Positions 32,109 to 39,378 of a stretch of 64,000 bases of DNA are shown here, one piece after another. Below the pieces are notes generated by a model. That model was not told the DNA's origin. It searched no databases and saw only the letters and a program-made list of their open reading frames with translations. The DNA comes from UBA2040 sp002384725. Lineage in GTDB: Bacteria > Bacteroidota > Bacteroidia > Flavobacteriales_D > Crocinitomicaceae. The stretch lies in contig CAWUXE010000003.1 of the NCBI GenBank assembly GCA_963926475.1, positions 1 through 64,000 of the forward strand. Reading direction: 5' to 3'. Numbering within the stretch: the first letter of the stretch is position 1; every line of letters starts with the position of its first letter. A program made the translations under genes and the position numbers.

Positions 32109-33380
32109 ATGACCCAAGTAGATGTACTATTAGGCTTGCAATGGGGCGACGAAGGAAAAGGAAAAATCGTTGACGTACTAACTCCACAATACGACATTAT
32201 TGCTCGTTTTCAGGGAGGGCCAAATGCAGGTCACACCTTAGAATTTGAAGGTCATAAACACGTCTTGCACACCATCCCATCTGGAATTTTCAGAGACGGA
32301 GTAATGAATCTTATTGGAAACGGTGTTGTTATCGATCCCGTTATTTTTCAAGCAGAATTAGAAAAATTGGCTCCTTTCAACTTGGATTTACCGAAGAGAA
32401 TGGTCATTTCTAAAAAAGCACATTTAATTTTGCCTACGCACCGTTTATTGGACGCGGCCTCAGAACAGGCCAAAGGAAAAGATAAAATTGGTTCTACTTT
32501 GAAAGGAATTGGTCCTACCTATATGGACAAAACAGGACGAAACGGACTTCGTGTGGGTGATATTTATTTACCCAACTTTCAAGAAAAGTACGATGCTTTG
32601 GCAGAGAAACACGAAGGTATTTTGAAGCATTACGAAGATTTCGAATACAACCTTGCTGAATTGGAAGGTCCATGGATGAAAGGAATTGAAATATTGAAAG
32701 GATTCCCGGCTGTTGATAGCGAACAATATTTGTACGAAGCACGAAAAGCAGGAAAGAAAATTTTAGCTGAAGGTGCTCAAGGAACGATGTTGGACATTGA
32801 TTTTGGGACCTATCCTTTCGTTACTTCATCTAATACGGTAACTGCTGGAACCTGCACTGGCCTTGGTGTACCTCCAAATTCTATTGGACGTGTTATTGGA
32901 ATTTTTAAAGCGTATTGTACGAGAGTTGGTAGTGGTCCCTTCCCTACTGAATTGCATGATGAAGTGGGAGAAAGAATTCGCAAAGAAGGATTTGAGTTTG
33001 GTGCAACAACTGGTCGACCTAGACGTTGTGGATGGATAGATTTACCAGCTTTGAAATACGCAATCATGATAAATGGCGTTACTGAATTGTCGATGATGAA
33101 AGGTGACGTATTGGATAAGTTTGAAGAAATTGAAGTTTGTACGCATTATATCGTTGATGGCGAACGAATGGATTATTTGCCATATGATATTGCAAATATG
33201 GAATGTATTCCTGTTTACGAAAAAATCAAAGGTTGGAATACAGATTTGACAAAATTGACTAGTTATGCTGATGCTCCGGCTGAATTGAAAGCATATGTTG
33301 AATATTTGGAACAAAAATTGGAAGTACCTGTGAAAGTAGTTTCCGTTGGCCCAGACCGCTCGCAAACATTGAACAATTAA
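32109..33380 (+). CDS. purA: Adenylosuccinate synthetase PurA
   Basis: 423 residues from the ATG at 32109 (MTQVDVLLGLQWGDEGKGKI); an earlier in-frame ATG at 32046 lies inside the STAS gene and gives a non-family tail. The GDEGKGK loop binds the phosphates of GTP and IMP. NAGHTL with the catalytic His, GSTLKGIGPTYMDKTGR, EGAQGTMLDIDFGTYPFVT, TSSNTVTAG and TGRPRRCGWID are all present. It condenses IMP and aspartate to adenylosuccinate with GTP, the first committed step to AMP. In a fur-STAS-purA-OstA-like run of closely spaced genes. Confidence 0.98.
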   Translation: MTQVDVLLGLQWGDEGKGKIVDVLTPQYDIIARFQGGPNAGHTLEFEGHKHVLHTIPSGIFRDGVMNLIGNGVVIDPVIFQAELEKLAPFNLDLPKRMVISKKAHLILPTHRLLDAASEQAKGKDKIGSTLKGIGPTYMDKTGRNGLRVGDIYLPNFQEKYDALAEKHEGILKHYEDFEYNLAELEGPWMKGIEILKGFPAVDSEQYLYEARKAGKKILAEGAQGTMLDIDFGTYPFVTSSNTVTAGTCTGLGVPPNSIGRVIGIFKAYCTRVGSGPFPTELHDEVGERIRKEGFEFGATTGRPRRCGWIDLPALKYAIMINGVTELSMMKGDVLDKFEEIEVCTHYIVDGERMDYLPYDIANMECIPVYEKIKGWNTDLTKLTSYADAPAELKAYVEYLEQKLEVPVKVVSVGPDRSQTLNN

Positions 33381-33383
33381 GAA

Positions 33384-34922
33384 TTGAACGCAAATAAAAA
33401 TAGAATTTTAAATGCGCTTCTAGTAAGCGCTTTTTTTTTGGTGGCCTCAACCGGTTTCACGCAAAGTTACCTTGAATTGTTGCCTGGTTCTGAACGCGCT
33501 ACGCGTCAACCTCATTTGAATGCGACAAGTCTAGCGGGAAATGTTGTTTTCACCTATCAAGGAAATACCATGTACTGCGATTCCGCTTTGTATTACGACA
33601 AAACAAATAAAGTGCGTGCTTTCGGAAATGTACACATCACTAAACCAGGCGGATTAAACCTGTTTTGCGATTATCTTTCTTACGATGGCAACACCGAAAC
33701 AGCCTTTTTATCCGGAAATGTTCGTGCCAGAGATCAAGAATATAAACTGACCACGAAAGCATTGGAATATGACACCAAAGCAGGTCGTGCAACTTATCGC
33801 ACGGGAGGCAAGATCCAAAGCATCGCGGGCAACGAAACAATCACTAGTCGAGTTGGGTATTTCTATCCCGACACCAAAGATTTTTTCTTCAAGGGGAGTG
33901 TCGATTACCGAGGTCCTGACTTAAAAATGACGACTGATACTTTGCAATATTCTTATATCCGACGGAAAGTTAACTTTTTTGGTCCGACGACGATTTATAG
34001 CGATAGCACAGTTATCACCTGTTCAAAAGGTTGGTATAGAACCGACACAGAAGAAGGAGAATTGATTAACAATGCCACGGTAACGCGAGGTTCGCAACTC
34101 ATTAAGGGCGACACTTTGTATTATCAACCGCAGAAAGAAATGGTTATCGGGAAGGGAAATGTGTACGTCGAAGACAGCACCGAAAAATTCCAGTTTCAAG
34201 GTGATTACCTGTACAAAAACGATTTGGAGAAACGTACTTTTCTTACAGGACATGCTTTGGCGGTGAAGGCGGATAAAAAAGACAGCCTATTTCTGCACGC
34301 CGATACCTTAATTACAATAGGTGATTCGATAGATGAAACGTCGAGAATAATGGCCCATAATGGGGTGAAAATCTTCCAAAACAAGTTACAAGGTCAGTGC
34401 GACAGTTTGATTTACGACAAGAACAAAGACGTTCTTGAAATGTACAACAGTCCCATTTTATGGGCAAACAAAGGCGAATTAAAAGGCGACACTATTTTAG
34501 TTTTTCTGAATGACAGCACAGTGGAGCGTGCTGAAATATTTGAAAACGCCAGTGCACTCTTTTTAGTCGATACGGTTGGCTACTTTAATCAAATTGCTGG
34601 ACGGAAAATCATCGCCTGGATGAAAGAAAATGAAGTCACCCGAGCAGACGCACAAGGAAATGCACAAACGGTCTATTACATTGAACAAGCGGATGAAAAC
34701 GATTCAAATATTACAATCACAAGAAGTGGTATGAATCGACTGTACGCAAGTGATTTACGCGTTTATTTAGATAGTGGCGAAGTGGTGAGCATTACATATT
34801 TTGATCGACCAGAAGGAGTTTTTTATCCGATGAATAAGATTAAAAAGGAGGAGCAATATATTCGTGGTTTTCGATGGAATGAAGGGTTAAGACCGAAGAG
34901 CTGGGTAGAGATATTGGAGTGA
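33384..34922 (+). CDS. OstA-like outer-membrane LPS-transport protein
   Basis: 512 residues from a TTG at 33384, three bases after the purA stop; it includes a signal peptide (LLVSAFFLVASTGFTQSYL). The whole mature chain is made of repeated beta units of the OstA/LptA kind: TSLAGNVVFTYQGNTMYCDS, NLFCDYLSYDGNTETAFLSG, ATVTRGSQLIKGDTLYYQPQ, GHALAVKADKKDSLFLHADT. LptA-type jellyroll proteins carry lipopolysaccharide across the periplasm. It is longer than E. coli LptA (about 185 residues) and probably has several such units; OstA-like proteins of this size are usual in Bacteroidota. It works with the Lpt machinery encoded elsewhere and with lipid A made by LpxB. Confidence 0.85.
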   Translation: MNANKNRILNALLVSAFFLVASTGFTQSYLELLPGSERATRQPHLNATSLAGNVVFTYQGNTMYCDSALYYDKTNKVRAFGNVHITKPGGLNLFCDYLSYDGNTETAFLSGNVRARDQEYKLTTKALEYDTKAGRATYRTGGKIQSIAGNETITSRVGYFYPDTKDFFFKGSVDYRGPDLKMTTDTLQYSYIRRKVNFFGPTTIYSDSTVITCSKGWYRTDTEEGELINNATVTRGSQLIKGDTLYYQPQKEMVIGKGNVYVEDSTEKFQFQGDYLYKNDLEKRTFLTGHALAVKADKKDSLFLHADTLITIGDSIDETSRIMAHNGVKIFQNKLQGQCDSLIYDKNKDVLEMYNSPILWANKGELKGDTILVFLNDSTVERAEIFENASALFLVDTVGYFNQIAGRKIIAWMKENEVTRADAQGNAQTVYYIEQADENDSNITITRSGMNRLYASDLRVYLDSGEVVSITYFDRPEGVFYPMNKIKKEEQYIRGFRWNEGLRPKSWVEILE

Positions 34923-35024
34923 TACTTTACCGAAAAGAAGCAGAGTGCGCAAAGCCGCTTCACTCCAAATTCGTACTATCATGACTTTGCGGTCTAGGTA
35001 TCTTTGCGGTAAAAATCCATAAAA

Positions 35025-35741
35025 TTAATACTCCACCCTCTCCCGAATCAACACCACCTCTACCCTTTTATTCTTATCATTTCCAGCACCGGGATGTTCA
35101 GGATAAAGCGGATCGAAATTACTGTGACCATAGCAAGAAATTATTTCGGCATCAATTCCTTTATCGACTAGTTTTTTTCGCACAGCCAAAGCTCTATTTT
35201 TAGATAATTCCATATCGGGTCCGCAACATACGTGTCCGTGCAATTCAATTCTTGTAATCTTGTCTGCTTTTATTTTTTCCACCAATTGATCTACCAAGGG
35301 ATAGGACTGCGACATAATCAACGCCTTATTCGTGACGAATTGGATATTTAAAATCAGGTATTCGCGGATTTCAGTTCCTTCGACTAATTTTTGAAATAAG
35401 ATATCGACCCTTCTGTTTTCCTTATCTGCTCCAAAGCGTGTCGTTTCACCCTCGATAATTATTTCTAAAGTTTTAATCGAGTCCGGCAATAGAAATTGAA
35501 CTGCTTTCACCCTTTTTCCAGCAAGAATCAGGTTCAATTGTTCCGTACCCGCTGTATCCGTGTAACCAATGATTTTTAGGCCTTTGATTGCTCCCAATGA
35601 TTTTAATCGAATCGAAACTTCTTCATTGTTGAGCGGTTCGCTTGAATTCACATCAAAATAAATGGACATGGAATCAGATTCCCATTGGGCGTTTAAGTTG
35701 TGCGTTGAGACGATAAAAAAGAGGAGTAATAATATTTTCAT
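35025..35741 (-). CDS. Secreted protein with two tandem OmpA-like domains
   Basis: 238 residues with signal peptide (MKILLLLFFIVSTHNLNAQ). Domain 1 (about 24-115) runs from MSIYFDVNSSEPLNNEEVSI through LKIIGYTDTAGTEQLN to KENRRVDILFQ. Domain 2 (about 125-235) runs from ILNIQFVTNKALIMSQSYPL through IELHGHVCCGPDMELSKNRA to NKRVEVVLI. Each has the NxxRVxI/V closing motif and the loop Asp/Arg that in OmpA proteins bind the diaminopimelate of peptidoglycan. The second domain has a Cys-Cys pair in the binding loop. It has no barrel and no membrane anchor beyond the signal peptide, so it is probably a soluble periplasmic protein. Function unknown. Confidence 0.8.
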   Translation of the reverse strand: MKILLLLFFIVSTHNLNAQWESDSMSIYFDVNSSEPLNNEEVSIRLKSLGAIKGLKIIGYTDTAGTEQLNLILAGKRVKAVQFLLPDSIKTLEIIIEGETTRFGADKENRRVDILFQKLVEGTEIREYLILNIQFVTNKALIMSQSYPLVDQLVEKIKADKITRIELHGHVCCGPDMELSKNRALAVRKKLVDKGIDAEIISCYGHSNFDPLYPEHPGAGNDKNKRVEVVLIRERVEY

Positions 35742-35842
35742 TCTTCAACTGAAAAAGTGAGTATAAGTCTTCAAACTAATGTTAGACTTAAGCTTAGGAT
35801 ATAAATATGACTTTTATCACAATATGAAAATCTTAACAATTT

Positions 35843-36136
35843 TCACCCCAACCAAACATTCATCACCAAATCTTTGCCTGCGTAATCATTTACTTTCTGA
35901 ATAATCAAAGATTTAGCGCTTTGTAATTCGTCGCGCATAACCGAAGAATGGAGGTCAATGTAAAGCACTTTTTCATGAATACGAACACTTTTGGTTCGGT
36001 TGGCAATGGCTTTGCCCATGATTTCCTCCCAATTGTTGATGATGTTCATTTCCTCCATCTTGCCTTCTAGTCCGTAGGCTTTCATGAATCGGTCGACTAG
36101 TCCCGATAAGGGTTTTGGGTCTCTATCTTTACTCAT
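35843..36136 (-). CDS. DUF721/DciA-like protein
   Basis: 97 residues of the DUF721 family. The pattern is KPLSGLVDRFMKAYGLEGKM (N-terminal helix), then INNWEEIMGKAIANRTKSVR, IHEKVLYIDLHSSVMRDELQ and a closing helix. In many bacteria members (DciA) load the replicative helicase DnaB; Bacteroidota members are short like this one. Its start overlaps the recF stop (ATGA), giving a recF-dciA operon, the order commonly seen in this phylum. The basic nature is weaker than in gammaproteobacterial DciA, so the helicase-loader role is inferred from family and context only. Confidence 0.8.
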   Translation of the reverse strand: MSKDRDPKPLSGLVDRFMKAYGLEGKMEEMNIINNWEEIMGKAIANRTKSVRIHEKVLYIDLHSSVMRDELQSAKSLIIQKVNDYAGKDLVMNVWLG

Positions 36137-37260
36137 AAGGAAACGATTTTGAGGGTTTGTTCTGGAGTTACAACACCTTTACTGACACTGAAATATTGGA
36201 TTGGAATTTCACTTTGACCGAAGATGTTCTCCAGTCGATCACGGTTGGTATCCGTTACCAAAACTTGTCCAAAGGAATGATCGGAAACCAGTTGAAGGAG
36301 ACGTTCTACCCTTTTGTCGTCCAATTTATCGAAAATATCATCGAGAAGTAGAATTGGAATGGCTTTGAGGTGTTCTTTCAACCATTCGAATTGCGCCAAT
36401 CGAAGTGCGATCAAATAGCTTTTTTGTTGACCTTGCGACCCAAATTTCTTAACAGGATGCTCCTTGATGGTGAAAAGTAAATCGTCTTTGTGAATTCCAC
36501 CTTGCGTGTATTGAGTAAAAGCGTCTTTCTTTTCGTTGATTTCGAGCAATTCAGCAAAAGTCAAATCATTCAATTGAGAACGGTATTCCAAATCGATTTT
36601 CTCATCTTCTTCTCCAATGAAATTGTAGGATTTTTGAAAAACGGGAATGAATTCAGTTAAAAACTCTTTTCTCGCTTCATGAATTTTCATTCCGTAGCGG
36701 ATCAATTGTTCGTTCCACACTTCAATGGATTCTCGATCGAAAAGCCGACTTTCGTACATGTTCTTCAACAATGCATTTCGCTGGTCAAGTACTTTCTTGT
36801 AGCGTTGCAAATCTTCCAGATATCCTCTGTTGGATTGGGCGATAATTCCGTCCATCCACCTGCGACGCACTTCACTTCCGTCGCCGATTAAGTTGCGGTC
36901 GTATGGCGAAATCATCACACACGGGAATTGACCGATATGTTCTGCCAGTTTTTCGTATTCTTTCTTGTTGCGTTTGAAGATTTTTTTGGAACCGAGTTTT
37001 ACGGAACATTGAATATCGACATCTCGTTCGGGCGAGTCAAACGTACCTTGTATAACGAAAAAAGGTTGTTCGAAACGGATGTTTTGTCTGTCGACGCCAT
37101 TCAAGTACGATTTACAAACGGACAGGTAATGCACAGCATCAAGGATATTAGTTTTGCCGGATCCATTGTCGCCTGTAAAGCAATTCACAGATGGTGAAAG
37201 TTGCAGTTCCGCTTCTTCGTAATTCTTGAAGTTGAGGAGTTGTATGGACTTGAGATGCAT
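36133..37260 (-). CDS. recF: DNA replication and repair protein RecF
   Basis: 375 residues. Walker A in FTGDNGSGKTNILDAVHYLS (about residues 29-48), the ABC-type signature in KFGSQGQQKSYLIALRLAQ, Walker B in ILLLDDIFDKLDDKRVERLL, and the D-loop after it. It starts MHLKSIQLLNFKNYEEAEL, typical for RecF. The protein binds gapped DNA and helps load RecA through RecOR. It is transcribed away from dnaX, with 362 bases between the starts, and its stop overlaps the dciA-like start by four bases. Confidence 0.95.
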   Translation of the reverse strand: MHLKSIQLLNFKNYEEAELQLSPSVNCFTGDNGSGKTNILDAVHYLSVCKSYLNGVDRQNIRFEQPFFVIQGTFDSPERDVDIQCSVKLGSKKIFKRNKKEYEKLAEHIGQFPCVMISPYDRNLIGDGSEVRRRWMDGIIAQSNRGYLEDLQRYKKVLDQRNALLKNMYESRLFDRESIEVWNEQLIRYGMKIHEARKEFLTEFIPVFQKSYNFIGEEDEKIDLEYRSQLNDLTFAELLEINEKKDAFTQYTQGGIHKDDLLFTIKEHPVKKFGSQGQQKSYLIALRLAQFEWLKEHLKAIPILLLDDIFDKLDDKRVERLLQLVSDHSFGQVLVTDTNRDRLENIFGQSEIPIQYFSVSKGVVTPEQTLKIVSL

Positions 37261-37622
37261 GTGGTAAAGTTAGGGAAAATAATAGGGAGTTTTGGCCACG
37301 ATTTGCACTAATTTTCACGAATGGATGGTGTGCTAGTAATGAAGGATGTTTATTGGTGAAGCTAAAGCACAACCGACGCAGCAAAACGTTGATCTTTGTA
37401 CTCAAATTTATCATTGACACCTAGGGTCTTTGCGTCTCGATTTTCCTTATTGAGTTAATGTTTAGCGATTAGAAATTTTATTCTTTACTATTACAAAAAA
37501 CTGGATTCCGATTTTGAAAAAAACTAGCTTTTTTTTCTAAGATTCAAATCTTATCAACAAATTACCCTACTTTCTCCACTACTCTGCCATCACAAAAAAG
37601 CTTTTGGTTATATTTGTATAGC
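37261..37622. other. Divergent intergenic region recF/dnaX
   Basis: 362 bases with no supported gene. It holds a TATATTTG -7 box for dnaX (37609-37616) and a single DnaA-box-like TTATCAACA (37551-37559, one mismatch to TTATCCACA). One box alone does not support an origin here. Confidence 0.5.
37609..37616 (+). promoter_or_regulatory. TATATTTG -7 box for dnaX
   Basis: Exact TAnnTTTG match ending seven bases before the ATG at 37623. It overlaps the alternative TTG start at 37614, which is therefore unlikely. Such a short leader implies a start very close to the ATG. Confidence 0.55.
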
Positions 37623-38738
37623 ATGAGTGATTACGTTGTTTCCGCAAGAAAATATAGACCCCAAACCTTTGATACTGTTGTTGGACAAAAGTCCATTACG
37701 ACTACTTTGCGTAGCGCAATTACTACTGATCATTTGGCGCAGGCGTTTTTGTTTTGTGGAACTCGTGGTGTTGGTAAAACAACCACTGCGCGAATATTAG
37801 CCAAGACCATCAACTGTATGGATCGTGGTGAGAATGTAGAAGCGTGCGACAAATGCGACTCTTGTGTTTCTTTTAACGAAAATGCTTCATTGAACATTTA
37901 CGAATTGGATGCCGCTTCGAATAACTCTGTGGATGATATTCGTGAGTTGATCAATCAAGTCCGGGTACCACCTCAATTGGGCACACACAAAGTGTATATC
38001 ATTGATGAGGTCCACATGCTATCTACTCAAGCCTTCAATGCTTTTTTAAAAACGTTGGAAGAGCCACCGAAACATGCCATTTTCATTTTAGCGACGACCG
38101 AAAAACATAAAATTATACCCACGATTTTATCTCGTTGCCAGATTTTTGATTTCAACCGTATCAAAGTTTCTGATATGGCAAATCATTTGGCCAATATCGC
38201 GGCAAAAGAAAACATTACGGCCGACCCAGAAGCATTGCACCTAATTTCGCAGAAAGCAGACGGAGCACTTCGAGATGCTCTTTCGATTTTTGATCAGATA
38301 GTCACTTTCGCAGGCAACAATATTACTTATAAGCAAGTTCTTGAGAATCTGAATATTCTCGATTATGATTATTATTTCCGTATTGTAGATGTGGCGTCTA
38401 AAGAAGATATTCCAGCCGCTTTGCTCCTATTGAATGACGTTGTAGAAAAAGGATTTGACCCGCATCATTTTGCGACAGGCTTGGCGAATCATTACCGTGA
38501 TTTGTTAGTTTGTAAAGATCCTCGAACTTCTAAATTACTGGAAGTAGCTGAGAACGTAGAACAGAAATATTTAGAACAATCCAAAGAAATCGATCCGAAC
38601 TACTTGTTGCGCGCAATAGCAGTATTAAGTAAAGTCGACATTGAATATAAAACCGCCAAGAACTCGAGGCTGCTCGTCGAAGTAGGATTGATGCAATTGT
38701 GTTCGCTAAAAAGTGAGCTCGAAAAAAAAAATCCCTAA
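37623..38738 (+). CDS. dnaX: DNA polymerase III gamma form (DnaX, short frame)
   Basis: 371 residues to a TAA at 38736-38738. The AAA+ clamp-loader motor is complete: ARKYRPQTFDTVVGQ, Walker A FCGTRGVGKTTTARIL (about 40-56), zinc site cysteines CMDRGENVEACDKCDSC, Walker B VYIIDEVHML, sensor 1 ILATTEKHK, SRC motif (TILSRCQIFDF), then the helical lid and clamp-loader collar domain to about 370. In the last codons lies a run of ten A (38722-38731) after which frame 0 stops within three codons. This would be a gamma-like protein that builds the clamp loader with delta and delta-prime. The longer tau form uses the downstream frame 38732-39343. Confidence 0.92.
   Translation: MSDYVVSARKYRPQTFDTVVGQKSITTTLRSAITTDHLAQAFLFCGTRGVGKTTTARILAKTINCMDRGENVEACDKCDSCVSFNENASLNIYELDAASNNSVDDIRELINQVRVPPQLGTHKVYIIDEVHMLSTQAFNAFLKTLEEPPKHAIFILATTEKHKIIPTILSRCQIFDFNRIKVSDMANHLANIAAKENITADPEALHLISQKADGALRDALSIFDQIVTFAGNNITYKQVLENLNILDYDYYFRIVDVASKEDIPAALLLLNDVVEKGFDPHHFATGLANHYRDLLVCKDPRTSKLLEVAENVEQKYLEQSKEIDPNYLLRAIAVLSKVDIEYKTAKNSRLLVEVGLMQLCSLKSELEKKNP
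38722..38731 (+). promoter_or_regulatory. Ten-A slippery run in dnaX (recoding or slippage site)
   Basis: Ten consecutive A (codons GAA AAA AAA AAT in frame 0) stand at the exact junction between the gamma frame and the open tau frame. Reading backward by one base, or making an mRNA with one base lost or two added, joins the frames. A run of A at the same place in the dnaX gene of Thermus thermophilus supports slippage; E. coli uses A AAA AAG frameshifting. Confidence 0.75.
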
Positions 38739-39343
38739 CTGATCCTGTCAAGATTATTGCTTTCAAAGGTCAAAGCCTGCGAGATGCAGCACCCAAGCCC
38801 ATTGCCAAACCCAATGTTACGGAAAGACCAGTTTACGATCCGCCCATTACGAAATTAAAAACACTGGTAACGCCAACTGGGCAATTGAAAACGCAGAATC
38901 CCAGCATCAAACAAATTCTTAAAGACGAGGAAGAAAACAGCAAGGTAATTCCGAACGAAGATTTGCCTCGCGAATCCTTTTCGAGCGACCAACTCCGCAT
39001 GTATTGGCGACAATATGCCTATCAAGCGAAAGAACAAGCGCAAGAGACTTTGTACAATGCAATGGTGAAACGTGAACCTATCATTGCGGAAGGTAACTTA
39101 ATTCGTATTGAAGTAGATAACGCTGTTCAAATGAACATGATCGATGCTTCAAGACAAAAAATGACCAATTTTTTCAGAGAGCATTTAAAGAACTTCGACA
39201 TTCAATTGGATTGCTTCGTAACCGAAAATGAAGATTCGGAACAACAGTTTCAACCTCCAAAAGATCAATTCAACACTTTAGCAAGAAAGTACCCTAATTT
39301 GCACACATTTAAGAGTTCGTTTAATTTGGATTTCGATTATTGA
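38732..39343 (+). CDS. dnaX: DnaX tau-specific C-terminal part (reached by -1 shift)
   Basis: This frame has no stop from the A-run (TCC at 38732) to TGA at 39341-39343 and adds 203 residues to the gamma frame, making a tau-like protein of about 573 residues. It begins SLTDPVKIIAFKGQSLRDAA, followed by a Pro/Lys-rich linker (KPNVTERPVYDPPITKLKTL) and then a folded domain (about 39000-39340) with DQLRMYWRQYAYQAKEQAQE, PIIAEGNLIRIEVDNAVQMN and a last acidic/aromatic tail. The layout (linker plus C-terminal domain) is that of tau, whose C-terminus contacts the polymerase alpha subunit and helicase. No ATG or ribosome-binding site is seen for separate translation, so shifting is the likely route. 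Confidence 0.8.
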   Translation, partial: SLTDPVKIIAFKGQSLRDAAPKPIAKPNVTERPVYDPPITKLKTLVTPTGQLKTQNPSIKQILKDEEENSKVIPNEDLPRESFSSDQLRMYWRQYAYQAKEQAQETLYNAMVKREPIIAEGNLIRIEVDNAVQMNMIDASRQKMTNFFREHLKNFDIQLDCFVTENEDSEQQFQPPKDQFNTLARKYPNLHTFKSSFNLDFDY

Positions 39344-39378
39344 GAAGACATAGGCTTAAAGCCTTATGCATAACGGCA

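Noticed and set aside
34923..35024. CTTTGCGGT repeats (34983-35010) as a regulatory site
   Set aside because: Short similar words typical of degenerate intergenic repeats; no clear structure or gene link.
37551..37559. DnaA-box-like TTATCAACA near recF, and a second at 62095-62103
   Set aside because: Single, one-mismatch sites far apart; no cluster, no AT-rich unwinding region and no dnaA gene.
39351..39364. AGGCTTAAAGCCT palindrome between dnaX and the HHH gene as a terminator
   Set aside because: Short stem, small loop and no T-run on either side.
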